The notes under the pieces are model-generated. The model did not search any database and was not told where the DNA came from. It worked only from the letters and a program-made list of their open reading frames with translations. Shown piece after piece: positions 1 to 7,567 of a DNA stretch of 42,628 nucleotides. The stretch covers positions 1 through 42,628 of the forward strand of contig CANOVJ010000030.1 of the NCBI GenBank assembly GCA_947570615.1. The letters are read 5' to 3'. Each line of letters opens with the position of its first letter. Positions within the stretch are counted from its first letter, which is position 1. Source of the DNA: an uncultured Lachnospiraceae bacterium. GTDB taxonomy: Bacteria; Bacillota; Clostridia; Lachnospirales; Lachnospiraceae. The position numbers and the translations under genes were made by a program.

Positions 1-1
1 G

Positions 2-1327
2 CGGTCTATCTCTTGTTTTCGGTTGCTTGCTTCTTTACCGTACATGAGCATTTTGCCGGAGTTGTATCAGGTTACGGTGTCGGATTCCGGGACAACGGTT
101 ATTGAGGAGTACATAGAAGGGGAGCCGCCGGCCGGCGACTCTCTTACGTCAGCACAGCTGCGCGTGGTCGTAAGAGAGCTGTGTACTGTTCTGGAGTTTC
201 TTCACAAAAAAGGGATCATCCACCGGGATATCAAGCCCTCCAATATTCTTCTTGCCAGGGACGGGCATATCCGTCTGATTGATTTTGACGCGGCCCGGAT
301 GCACAGCTCTGAGCGGGAGCAGGATACCAGGTTGCTCGGGACAAGGGGATATGCTCCGCCGGAGCAGTACAGGTTTGCCCCGACCGATGAGCGGGCGGAT
401 ATTTATTCCCTGGGGGTGACGCTTAAGCATCTTCTGGGGGAGAGTGCGAACCGGTTGGCGTATAAAAGAGTGATCCGTAAATGTACCAGGCTGGACCCGG
501 ATAAACGGTACCAGTCTGTGGCGCAGGTGAGAAGAGCTTTTTCCGGGGGATGGTATGCCCTGAGTGGTGTGCTGGTTCTTTTTCTGATTCTCTTCTCACT
601 GGGACTGGTTTCGTATCCGTCTGCGCGCCTGGGGGATCTAAGGTGGGACGGCGAGACGGGAATCGGGCTCTGGGGCATTGTGCCCGAGTCCGGCAGGACG
701 CAGACCGATGTGGAATATAAGTGGAAGCTGTGCAGGAGGGATCCCCCCGATACGCCCGACCCGGATGAGGATGTGTGGGAGCGGGAAGACGATATGAGTG
801 GGAATATGTGGAGCGAGGTGGACGGGGTTCCCACCTTTGACGTTAATTTTTCCATGGAGCTGTGGGATAACGGGTTTTACTATTTTGCCGTGGCGGCTGT
901 GGGGGACGGCGTTCATTACAGCGACAGTCCCTGGGGGGTATCGGACGCTTTCCATTATACGGGGACGGACGCGCCGTATCTGCCGGCGCCCGAGGATCTG
1001 GAGTGGAGGATGGCCCAGACCGAAAAGGGGTGGGTGTTTTATGCCACTATAAGCAATCTGGAGGATTATGATGATCAGGACAGCATCAACGTGACGGTTT
1101 ACGATAAAGAGGGGGAGTATGTCACCAATAATATCTGGTCGAAGGAATATATCCTGCAGGAGAATGAGTACGGCGGGGTCCGGATCAGGCCGGAGTTTCT
1201 CACAGAAAGGGACGGGGCGTTCCGGTTCAGCGTGCAGGTGCAGTCTTCCCGGCCCAATGAATACCGGTCAGGCTATCTGCGGGATCCGGTGACGGAGGAG
1301 TATCTTAGTCCGTGGTATTATTATTAA
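2..1327 (+). CDS. Membrane Ser/Thr protein kinase, 5' end outside window
   Basis: Eukaryotic-type (Hanks) protein kinase that phosphorylates protein Ser/Thr at the membrane. The reading frame is open to the left edge, so the ATP-binding N-lobe is cut off by the window and the TTG at 23 is not a convincing start. Visible motifs are the catalytic loop HRDIKPSN (nt 218-241), a DFD in place of DFG (about nt 283), a GTRGYAPPEQY activation segment and DIYSLG. A hydrophobic segment near nt 550-625 (rich in L, I, F, V) is a single transmembrane helix. The remaining 230 or so residues are Trp/Tyr/Asp-rich and probably extracytoplasmic, possibly fibronectin-like sensor repeats. The DFD variant still keeps the metal-binding Asp. 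The gene is followed after 99 bp by an acyltransferase-like ORF in the same frame. Kinase assignment is firm; the ligand and targets are unknown. Confidence 0.88.
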   Translation, partial: RSISCFRLLASLPYMSILPELYQVTVSDSGTTVIEEYIEGEPPAGDSLTSAQLRVVVRELCTVLEFLHKKGIIHRDIKPSNILLARDGHIRLIDFDAARMHSSEREQDTRLLGTRGYAPPEQYRFAPTDERADIYSLGVTLKHLLGESANRLAYKRVIRKCTRLDPDKRYQSVAQVRRAFSGGWYALSGVLVLFLILFSLGLVSYPSARLGDLRWDGETGIGLWGIVPESGRTQTDVEYKWKLCRRDPPDTPDPDEDVWEREDDMSGNMWSEVDGVPTFDVNFSMELWDNGFYYFAVAAVGDGVHYSDSPWGVSDAFHYTGTDAPYLPAPEDLEWRMAQTEKGWVFYATISNLEDYDDQDSINVTVYDKEGEYVTNNIWSKEYILQENEYGGVRIRPEFLTERDGAFRFSVQVQSSRPNEYRSGYLRDPVTEEYLSPWYYY

Positions 1328-1426
1328 AGGGATACAACTGAATCAGGATGCGTATGGAAAGGGCGAAAGCACACGAAAGCTTCCACCCTTTTTCCATTAA
1401 ATGCATGTTTTCATTCCTTCGAGGTA

Positions 1427-2236
1427 TTGAGGATTGCAAGCCCGTGCTCATCTAGCAGCCCGGTGTTCAGGGCATTCCTTACCATGGACAGGCTGTTCCG
1501 AAAGCAGGACGTCACGGTAATTGCTCCGCCGCCCAGGCACAGGGGAAGGGTCATTTTTGCCTGCACCCATATCGGGGGAAATGGTCTGGAGAATATTTAT
1601 GAGAAGCTGGGACGGGGATGCTGGTGGTTCGTGGGCGACCCGTGTTTTATGTACCGGGATATTTCCGGGCTGTTTGTATACCTGAACGGCTGTATTTTCA
1701 TGGATACGGACGACAAAGAGGATCGCCGCATCTCCTGTCTGCGTGCAGTGGAGCTGTTGAAGGGCGGCGGTTCCCTTATGATTTTCCCGAAGGGGGCGCG
1801 CAACGGTTCGGAGAACCTCCCGGTCATGCCTCTGTTTTCCGGAACGGCCAAAATGGCGCTGGAAACGGATTCCCCTGTCATCCCGGTTGCCATAGAACAG
1901 TATGACAGACGATTCGTTATTAATTTCGGACATGAGATTTATCCTGAAGGTTTTTGCAACCGGGATGAACTGACCCGGACTCTCAGGGACGCCATGGCGG
2001 CTTTAAAGTGGGAAATCTGGGAAAAAGAAGGCGTACACTCCAGAAGCAGTCTGCCGGAGGATTACAGAGAACGGTTTATCAGTCTGTTTGAAAAACGGAT
2101 CCATCCCTATGATACGATGGAAACCGTTGAAAGATCCCGCTTCCACACCAGAGAAGAGATGGAGCAGAAGGATGCCTTTTCGTATTTGGACAGGCTGGTT
2201 CCCTGCCGGGAAAATGCGTTTCTGCTTCGGAGGTAA
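1427..2236 (+). CDS. Divergent lysophospholipid acyltransferase-like protein (copy 1)
   Basis: Resembles the PlsC/LPLAT family, which transfers acyl chains to lysophospholipids at the inner membrane face. The substrate pocket motif is degenerate: the HX4D block reads THIGGNGLE, with Gly at the catalytic Asp position, while the FPEGTR-like block is kept as FPKGARNG (about nt 1783-1806), followed by PVIPVAIEQY. The start is uncertain: the only in-frame candidates are TTG 1427 or ATG 1484, both with weak ribosome sites. The frame is open back to the kinase stop without an ATG or GTG. Similarity to the next paralogue begins around residue 11, so translation should start upstream of 1484. A frameshift near 1349-1427 is possible. 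Activity is doubtful without the Asp; it may be a non-catalytic or decayed family member. Confidence 0.6.
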   Translation: MRIASPCSSSSPVFRAFLTMDRLFRKQDVTVIAPPPRHRGRVIFACTHIGGNGLENIYEKLGRGCWWFVGDPCFMYRDISGLFVYLNGCIFMDTDDKEDRRISCLRAVELLKGGGSLMIFPKGARNGSENLPVMPLFSGTAKMALETDSPVIPVAIEQYDRRFVINFGHEIYPEGFCNRDELTRTLRDAMAALKWEIWEKEGVHSRSSLPEDYRERFISLFEKRIHPYDTMETVERSRFHTREEMEQKDAFSYLDRLVPCRENAFLLRR

Positions 2237-2240
2237 ATGA

Positions 2241-2447
2241 GTGAGGGAATTGTTTTTTCAAAGGGGCAGTCATTATGAGGGCCTGCAGAAAGCGGAGAAT
2301 ATGAGAATTATTACAGGAACGAAATCATATATGGACACAGTGTTGCCGGATGATATGGTTTTGGACTATTTACGCAAAACAGGGAAATTGAAAACAGTGA
2401 AGAAAGAAAAATCCGAAGGCTGTCGCGGAGACAGGAAGAAAGCCTGA
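2241..2447 (+). CDS. Small ORF of unknown function, possibly not a gene
   Basis: A 68-codon frame starting with GTG just after the first acyltransferase-like gene. It has a basic, Lys-rich C-terminus (KKEKSEG then RKKA) and no recognisable domain. The ribosome site before GTG 2241 is weak. It lies where one would expect the missing N-terminal coding region of the next acyltransferase-like gene, and that gene's frame is open alongside from 2354. It may therefore be noise or a frameshifted leftover rather than a protein. Confidence 0.2.
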   Translation: MRELFFQRGSHYEGLQKAENMRIITGTKSYMDTVLPDDMVLDYLRKTGKLKTVKKEKSEGCRGDRKKA

Positions 2448-2470
2448 CAAATGACGAGTACGCAGTTTAT

Positions 2471-3214
2471 TTGAAACAGCTCAGGCAAAAGGATGATGAA
2501 GCAGGGATAAATAATCTGGATTTAACGACAAGAAGAAAAGTAAGTCCGTTATTGCGTTTTATCCTTATGATGAGCGCGATGTTTTCAGGACTTCGCATAA
2601 AAAAATTAAACTGTAAGCTTCCGGAAACGAATGGACGGCCTGTCATATTTGTATTCACCCATGTGGGAAAAGAGGATCAGATTGTTTTCAGTCATGTTAA
2701 AAAACACTATACCATTCTGTCCGGGGATTACGAGAGCCTGCATAATAATGTTGAGGGACTTATTTGCAGTTTGAATGGAATATTGTTTTTTGATATGCGT
2801 TCAAAAAAAGAACGGGCAGAAATTGAGAGCAGAGTAGAAAGCATATTAAGGTCAGGAGATAATATTTTATGCAGCATGGAGGCTGCGTGGAATCTATCGC
2901 CGAATGTACCTGTTCACGAACTGTTCCCCGGAATGATCAGAAGCGCTATCAGGACGAACGCAGTTATTATGCCCATAGGGATAGAACGATTCAGCAGGAA
3001 ACTGTTTGGGATAAATGCAGGCTTTTCATTTTTTGATCCAAAGACTTATGTTGGAAGATTTGGCAGCGAGCGGGAGGAGATTTTAGAGGGATGGACATTT
3101 ACGGAGGATGTAATCAGAGAAAAGACATATAAAAATGATAATGCGCCGGAAAGAGTATTTGGGTATGTGATTAAAAAATATACAAAATTAGAATTGTTTT
3201 TTATAAAAATCTGA
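2471..3214 (+). CDS. Divergent lysophospholipid acyltransferase-like protein (copy 2)
   Basis: Paralogue of the preceding LPLAT-like gene, much more AT-rich. The HX4D motif is intact here (FTHVGKED, about nt 2653-2676), so the His/Asp pair for acyl transfer is present. The EGTR-like block, however, is degenerate, reading SMEAAWN (about nt 2875), followed by PVHELFPG and AVIMPIGIERF. The TTG at 2471 is only nominal as a start: the frame is open back to 2354, reading into a charged coiled-coil-like stretch (SEERKIRRLSRRQEES), but has no ATG or GTG there. The real start could be a non-ATG codon or have been lost by frameshift. The two copies degrade complementary motifs. The substrate is unknown. 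Confidence 0.6.
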   Translation: MKQLRQKDDEAGINNLDLTTRRKVSPLLRFILMMSAMFSGLRIKKLNCKLPETNGRPVIFVFTHVGKEDQIVFSHVKKHYTILSGDYESLHNNVEGLICSLNGILFFDMRSKKERAEIESRVESILRSGDNILCSMEAAWNLSPNVPVHELFPGMIRSAIRTNAVIMPIGIERFSRKLFGINAGFSFFDPKTYVGRFGSEREEILEGWTFTEDVIREKTYKNDNAPERVFGYVIKKYTKLELFFIKI

Positions 3215-3363
3215 TAAGGATAGTTTCTTTTCGGGGGCTGTTTTTGTTCTGGGATTGATGGTAAAATAGACGCAGTCCGAGACGAATGGCAGCTTATGAA
3301 ACTAAAATAAGATCCGATTCAGACTGTGCAGATGGATCGTATGGAGAGACGAGGTATAAAAAC

Positions 3364-4743
3364 GTGAAAAAAGAAAAAGGAAGTTTAAAAAAACAGGGTA
3401 TTGTTTTATTGTGTGCGGCCAGTATACTTTTAGCTGGCTGTGGTGGGAAAGAGGCCGGGTCAGAACAGCTCAATATCGAGTCGACAGAACAGTCTGGTGG
3501 AGAGAGTGGGAACGCGTTTGCTGAAGGAACAGAAGCTCCCGAATTGGAGGAAACAGGTGTACCTGACAGCGCAGACAGGGGAAATGATGACGAAGCAGAT
3601 ACAGAGAATACGCAGGCCCTGTATGCGGCGCAGGTCAGACATTATTACGGCGGCATTCTTTCTCAGATCACGGCGGCATGGCAGCTTCCGGATGGAGAGT
3701 TAGACATTTCCTCTCTGGAAAACGGGTTTGGGCAGATGAGCGACAATCGTTTTGCGGTGGCGGATATTGACGGGGACGGCAGGGAGGAACTGATCGTCTG
3801 CTATACGAATGCAAGTATGGCAGGTATGATGGAAATTATCTATGACTACGATCCGGTTCCCGGCGAACTAAAACGCGAGTTTACGCAGTGGCCGATGCTT
3901 ACTTATTATGACAATGGTATGATTAAAGCGGAGGCTTCTCACAACCATACACATGGAGAGTTCTGGCCCTTTGCGCTTTATCGGTATGAAACGGAGAGCG
4001 ACTCCTATAAGCAGATTGCCAGTGTGCATACCTGGGATAAGGAAATTTCCGATGTGTACGAGGGTCATCCATTCCCGGAGGAGCTGGATGCGGATGGGGA
4101 CGGGACTTTGTTCAACATTTCGGAGGGTGCGGAACCATCATACGAATACGAAAACTACAAGTATAATCAGGCCGACTTTGAAAAATGGTACGTTGAAATG
4201 ATGGATGGAGGACAGGAGATTTCGGTTCCATATCAGCCTTTGGAATATGAATCCTATGCGGATTTTGCGCCGGCTTATCTGAAACTGAAAGCGGAGGAAG
4301 CGGGCAGGGGACGAACCGATACGGAGAGCGATCTGGGATTGCTGATTTTAAGTGAGGATCGTTTTCTCAACGCGGCACAGACCCTTCTTTCGGAAAAATA
4401 CGGTGTAGAACTGGAAGTGCCGGAACCGGATTTTGAGGAGCACACGGTTGGGCTGGTCGACGGGAGAGAGGTCTTTTCCTTCATGGCGCTTGATGCGGGC
4501 AGTCTTTCCTATTCCGGCGAGAAGGTGGGTGATGTAACGATTTTTGGTATTTATCCCGGTATCAGCGTAGACGATGCATGGAAAAAGTTAAACGCCTGTG
4601 GGTTTTACGCCTCTCCCTACGGGGAAGTGGAGAACTGCCTCATTACGGGGGATGGCTTCGACAATATCAGTATCTGGTTTTCGGAGGAGGACAACAGGGT
4701 GACTCAAATTACGGTCAGTCCTTTCTGCGCTTTTGCGGGGTAG
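3364..4743 (+). CDS. Secreted lipoprotein of unknown function with DxDGDG repeats
   Basis: Start chosen at GTG 3364, which has a GACGAGG ribosome site and gives a clean lipoprotein signal peptide: basic n-region (KKEKGSLKKQ), hydrophobic core, lipobox LAGC. An upstream in-frame ATG at 3286 would bury this signal. The mature protein (459 codons in all) starts with an acidic, low-complexity linker. Two Asp-rich calcium-loop-like motifs follow, DIDGDGREEL (about nt 3766) and DADGDGTLF (about nt 4087), of the kind found in FG-GAP or EF-hand-like surface proteins. The C-terminal third carries a small domain ending near CAFAG. It is probably anchored on the outer face of the membrane. Function is not recognised. 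Confidence 0.75.
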   Translation: MKKEKGSLKKQGIVLLCAASILLAGCGGKEAGSEQLNIESTEQSGGESGNAFAEGTEAPELEETGVPDSADRGNDDEADTENTQALYAAQVRHYYGGILSQITAAWQLPDGELDISSLENGFGQMSDNRFAVADIDGDGREELIVCYTNASMAGMMEIIYDYDPVPGELKREFTQWPMLTYYDNGMIKAEASHNHTHGEFWPFALYRYETESDSYKQIASVHTWDKEISDVYEGHPFPEELDADGDGTLFNISEGAEPSYEYENYKYNQADFEKWYVEMMDGGQEISVPYQPLEYESYADFAPAYLKLKAEEAGRGRTDTESDLGLLILSEDRFLNAAQTLLSEKYGVELEVPEPDFEEHTVGLVDGREVFSFMALDAGSLSYSGEKVGDVTIFGIYPGISVDDAWKKLNACGFYASPYGEVENCLITGDGFDNISIWFSEEDNRVTQITVSPFCAFAG

Positions 4744-4800
4744 CTTAAATCGGGAAACTGCGGGAAATGGTGCAGGGGTAATGGAAGGGTCTGGTGGGAA

Positions 4801-4950
4801 ATGAAACATATTCTGGTAGTGGAGGACGATGAATCTGTTTCGGCGGCGTTCACGTATGCTCTGGAAAAAGAAGGATACCGCACGACACATTGCAGAAATT
4901 CTGCCGATGCGTTGCGGGTACTTCACCAAGCCGTTTCGTATGGAATATGA
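4801..4950 (+). pseudogene. Truncated response-regulator receiver remnant
   Basis: From ATG 4801 (GGTGGGAA upstream) the frame reads MKHILVVEDDESVSAAF then ALEKEGYRTTHCRNSADAL. This is the first beta strand, acidic pocket (EDD) and first helix of an OmpR-type receiver. It stops at codon 50, before the phospho-acceptor Asp. In the neighbouring frame, YFTKPFR (about nt 4918-4938) looks like the conserved Lys-Pro end of a receiver. The whole reads as a receiver with an internal deletion and frameshift. It now forms the 5' side of the nucleotidyltransferase frame. Confidence 0.7.
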
Positions 4951-5347
4951 TGAAGTGGGATATACAAGCAGGGTGTACGGTGCGCAGGATTTTGTAAAAA
5001 TCATAGATTTAAATAGTATTATTGTCGAAAAGATAAAAATGGAAGCACCTGAACTAATCAGAGAATTTATGAAAAATGATCTTGTAAAAATGATTCTTTA
5101 TGGTTCCTGTGCAAGAGGAGATTTTAAGGAATACTCTGATGTAGATATTGCGCTTCTTACGAAAGGAAGCCGGACTGACGCCTGGAAATATAACGATAAA
5201 ATTGATGAAGTAACAACAAAATTGGCAATGAAATATTTTGCCGTTGTAAATTTTGTCCTTCTTCCTTACGATGCGTTTGAGGAAAAAAAGAGTTGGTATG
5301 GTTATTTTAAGAATATTGACGAAGAAGGGATAAAGCTGTATGGATGA
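4940..5347 (+). CDS. MNT-type nucleotidyltransferase (HEPN/MNT antitoxin-like)
   Basis: Minimal nucleotidyltransferase domain with the signature YGSCARGDF followed by SDVDIALL (about nt 5098-5157), the GSX10-11DXD metal site of MNT proteins. In HEPN/MNT toxin-antitoxin modules the MNT protein neutralises the HEPN RNase, in studied cases by AMPylating it. The frame stays open upstream to 4829 and there includes a response-regulator scrap (YFTKPFR), so the native start is unclear. ATG 4940 is used here; ATG 5041 (MEAPELIREF) is another choice. The stop overlaps the start of a truncated HEPN reading frame by 8 bp, as expected for this gene pair. Base composition is more AT-rich than the flanks. 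Probably a remnant module with an intact antitoxin domain. Confidence 0.7.
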   Translation: MEYDEVGYTSRVYGAQDFVKIIDLNSIIVEKIKMEAPELIREFMKNDLVKMILYGSCARGDFKEYSDVDIALLTKGSRTDAWKYNDKIDEVTTKLAMKYFAVVNFVLLPYDAFEEKKSWYGYFKNIDEEGIKLYG

Positions 5348-5438
5348 TAAAGATTTTAAAGCTTTGGCTTTAGTACGATTGGACAGGGCAAAAGAATTAT
5401 ACATTGAATCCAAAGAGCTTGTAAAAATGGATATATAA
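5340..5438 (+). pseudogene. Truncated HEPN-domain toxin remnant
   Basis: ATG 5340 overlaps the MNT stop and opens a 32-codon frame starting MDDKDFKALALVRLDRAKEL. This is the typical first helix of HEPN proteins encoded next to MNT antitoxins. A TAA at 5436 ends it before the RX4-6H catalytic motif, and no further HEPN sequence follows. The toxin is therefore lost or deleted. Confidence 0.6.
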
Positions 5439-5500
5439 ATATATGTCAGGCACAAAGTCATTAACGTTTTAACAACGTGCGGAGTATAATAGTATATTAA

Positions 5501-5536
5501 GCGAAAGCATCGGCCTGAAACAGCCGATGCTTTCGC
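5501..5536. terminator. Strong hairpin, likely bidirectional terminator
   Basis: Perfect 14-bp stem GCGAAAGCATCGGC / GCCGATGCTTTCGC with an 8-base loop. It lies between the HEPN remnant (+) and the 3' end of the cotJ operon (-), so it can end transcription from both sides. Confidence 0.7.
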
Positions 5537-5566
5537 GCTTGAATTTACTTAAATCAGTATGGTTTT

Positions 5567-5767
5567 TTATGATTTGCATTTGTCAAATTCCGGGTTAAAC
5601 GCGTAGAAGTTCCTGGAATCCAGCTTATCCTGGACGATGCGCAGGGCTTCGCCAAATCTCTGGAAATGCACGATCTCTCTGGCCCGCAGGAATTTGATGG
5701 GTTCGCACACGTCGCTGTCGTGGACAAGACGCAGGATGTTGTCGTAGGTGGTGCGGGCCTTCTGCTC
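5567..5767 (-). CDS. cotJC: CotJC spore coat protein, 3' third of interrupted gene
   Basis: Encodes the C-terminal 66 residues of CotJC, a manganese-catalase-family protein of the spore coat. Recognisable blocks are EQKARTTYDNILRL, REIVHFQRFGEAL and NFYAFNPEF. EIVHF carries family metal-ligand-type Glu/His residues. The frame continues upstream into non-homologous sequence (to 5887), but homology begins exactly at GAG 5767-5765, next to the core repeat GCAGCAGA. The missing 5' part is at 12112-12516. Joining GCA GCA (12117-12112) to GAG (5767) gives DMAAEQKART, matching the usual CotJC sequence with no gap. On its own this fragment has no good start or ribosome site. It is silent unless the intervening element is excised. 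Confidence 0.9.
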   Translation of the reverse strand, partial: EQKARTTYDNILRLVHDSDVCEPIKFLRAREIVHFQRFGEALRIVQDKLDSRNFYAFNPEFDKCKS

Positions 5768-5790
5768 TGCTGCGATCATATAAGAACAAC
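5766..5790. repeat. attL: core repeat plus element arm
   Basis: Core TCTGCTGC at 5766-5773 (GCAGCAGA on the coding strand of cotJC), followed inside the element by GATCATA and the arm TAAGAACAAC (5781-5790). The recombinase stop codon is 40 bp farther in. The symmetry centre predicted from the arms falls between 5766 and 5767, giving a TC (GA on the coding strand) overlap dinucleotide. That dinucleotide is not self-complementary, as required for directional serine integration. Confidence 0.75.
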
Positions 5791-5813
5791 CTGGGGTCAA
5801 TAGGCTCATGGAG

Positions 5814-7373
5814 CTAGAAACTCCAGTGAATTTCAATCGGAACGTCCTTTGTACCCGGTATACGTTTTCCCACACACACATAATCAATCAGAGCTTCCAC
5901 CATTTCCCGGGTAAGGCGCTCCGGGGTGGTGTATTGCCCGATCAGGTCACGGGGGTTACCGCCGGCCGCAATTTTTCCCTCAATTTCGGATAACTGTTCT
6001 TCACCGTCTGCCACTATGCGCATCAGGCGGTCGCGCTCTGTGGTAAAGTCCTCTGACATTTCCACATAATCGCTTTCAGACAGCAGGCCCTTTACCTTAT
6101 CCATGTAAAGCTCCCGAATCCCTTTTGAATATTCCCCAATTCTTTTTTCACAGACTGCTATAGATGAAAGCAGACGGGCTTTTTGCTCCTGCAAATTATC
6201 ACAAAATTCTATGTTCTGTTCCAGCTGGTCCCTGTCAAGAAATTCTGCTGTTAAATGGTTAAGCTCGTCGATTACAAGCTGTTCTAATTTATCAACAGAG
6301 ATAAAGGAACCGACACAGGCGTCCTTTGCCACATGGCGGTTTGAACATTTCAGATAATGCCTGTCGTGGTTTTTGGATGAGCGCATGGTGTAACCGCAGT
6401 TAGCGCACCTGGCTTTTCCTGCGAACAGGCCGATCGCGCCGGTTGTAAAGGGCCTGGCTTTCCGTGAGATTAACGACTGTACTCTCTCCCACAGCCCGCG
6501 GTCGATGATCGGTTCGTGGGTTCCCTCCACAATATACCATTCGCTTTTGGGACGGGGCCTGTTCTGCCTGGTCTTGTAGGATACGCTGCCGTATTTGCCC
6601 TGTACCATGTTTCCGATATAGATTTCGTTGACCAGCATACTGGAGATCGCAGCGTATTTCCAGAGCGTGCTGTTTCTGTTTTGGGGCTGCCGGTAGCGCA
6701 GACCGTGCAGGCGCTTGTATTCAGTCGGATTCGGTATGCCTCTGTCGTTGAGCATACGGGCGATTGCAGTTTTTCCATAGCCCTGTGAAAACAGGGTAAA
6801 TACCTCACGGACAACGGCGGCGGCTTCCCCGTCAATGATCAGGTGTCCCTTCCGGTCGGGGTCTTTCTTATAACCGTAGAGAGCAAATGCGCCGATATGA
6901 AACCCGTTTACCCGCCTGTTTGTGAGAACGCTGCGGATATTCTCGGACATATCCTCCAGGTACCATTCATTGACAAGTCCGTTGATCTGGCGGGATTTTT
7001 TGTTTCCCCTGTTCGCGGTGTCCGCGTTGTCTATAATGCTGATAAAGCGGATGCCCCAGAGAGGGAAAAGGCCATGTATGTACTTTTCTACCAGTTCAAG
7101 CTCACGGGTAAAGCGGGACTGGGTTTTGCAGAGGATAATATCAAATCTGTGCTGCTCCGCGTCGTTTAGCAGACGGTTAAACTCCGGGCGGCGTCTGTCA
7201 GCCCCCGCATAGTCGTCGTCGCTGTAAATGTTGTAGAGCTCCCACCCCTGTTCCATGGCGTATTGCAGTAACATTGATTTCTGGTTCTGGATGCTGCCGG
7301 AGTCGTCCGCTTCGGATTGTTTGTTTCTGTCCTCCTCGGATAAGCGGCAGTAAAGAGCTACTTTCATACTCAT
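5814..7373 (-). CDS. Large serine recombinase (site-specific integrase/excisionase)
   Basis: Catalyses strand exchange between att sites through a serine nucleophile. Domain order in 519 residues: resolvase-type catalytic domain with YCRLSEED (Ser12 nucleophile) and the later conserved block SRFTRELELVEKY; recombinase domain (GYKKDP, GYGKTAIARMLNDRGIPNP); zinc ribbon CANCGYTM then KCSNR and DAC, about residues 325-370; a Leu/Glu-rich coiled coil (about 375-460); and a short C-terminal part ending PIEIHWSF. ATG 7373 is chosen because it overlaps the stop of the preceding small ORF as ATGA; ATG 7367 is equally close, and longer starts would remove the overlap. It is encoded at the element edge pointing toward attL, the usual place for integrases. 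It is the obvious candidate for moving the cotJC element. Confidence 0.93.
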   Translation of the reverse strand: MSMKVALYCRLSEEDRNKQSEADDSGSIQNQKSMLLQYAMEQGWELYNIYSDDDYAGADRRRPEFNRLLNDAEQHRFDIILCKTQSRFTRELELVEKYIHGLFPLWGIRFISIIDNADTANRGNKKSRQINGLVNEWYLEDMSENIRSVLTNRRVNGFHIGAFALYGYKKDPDRKGHLIIDGEAAAVVREVFTLFSQGYGKTAIARMLNDRGIPNPTEYKRLHGLRYRQPQNRNSTLWKYAAISSMLVNEIYIGNMVQGKYGSVSYKTRQNRPRPKSEWYIVEGTHEPIIDRGLWERVQSLISRKARPFTTGAIGLFAGKARCANCGYTMRSSKNHDRHYLKCSNRHVAKDACVGSFISVDKLEQLVIDELNHLTAEFLDRDQLEQNIEFCDNLQEQKARLLSSIAVCEKRIGEYSKGIRELYMDKVKGLLSESDYVEMSEDFTTERDRLMRIVADGEEQLSEIEGKIAAGGNPRDLIGQYTTPERLTREMVEALIDYVCVGKRIPGTKDVPIEIHWSF

Positions 7374-7513
7374 ACGCCGGTGAGATCCCTGCGGCTTTTT
7401 TCCATCCGGTTGATCAGATTGATCCACACTCTGGTAAAGCTCTCACGGGAGGGCGTATTTTTGCCGTCTTTGAAGATGCTTTTACAGATTACGGGAGGCG
7501 TTTTTTCAGGCAA
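7370..7513 (-). CDS. 47-codon ORF coupled to the recombinase; candidate directionality factor
   Basis: Small reading frame from TTG 7513 (AAGGTG ribosome site 6 bases upstream) to a TGA at 7372-7370 that overlaps the recombinase ATG by 4 bases (ATGA), which implies translational coupling. The product begins LPEKTPPVICKSIF and continues KDGKNTPSRESFTRVW then INLINRMEKSRRDL. It is small, basic, and looks like a folded helical protein rather than random sequence. No known family was identified with certainty. Recombination directionality factors of serine integrases are small, basic, diverse proteins often encoded beside the integrase, so this is a reasonable candidate; a regulatory leader peptide is the alternative. 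Confidence 0.55.
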   Translation of the reverse strand: MPEKTPPVICKSIFKDGKNTPSRESFTRVWINLINRMEKSRRDLTGV

Positions 7514-7567
7514 GACATCACCTTCTTTTTCAGACTGTAATACAGCCTATGTATGGACGCCTGTACC

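Noticed and set aside
5567-5887. A stand-alone 106-codon minus-strand gene
   Set aside because: Only the part from 5767 down matches a family (CotJC C-terminus); the rest is element-end sequence read by chance, without a ribosome site.
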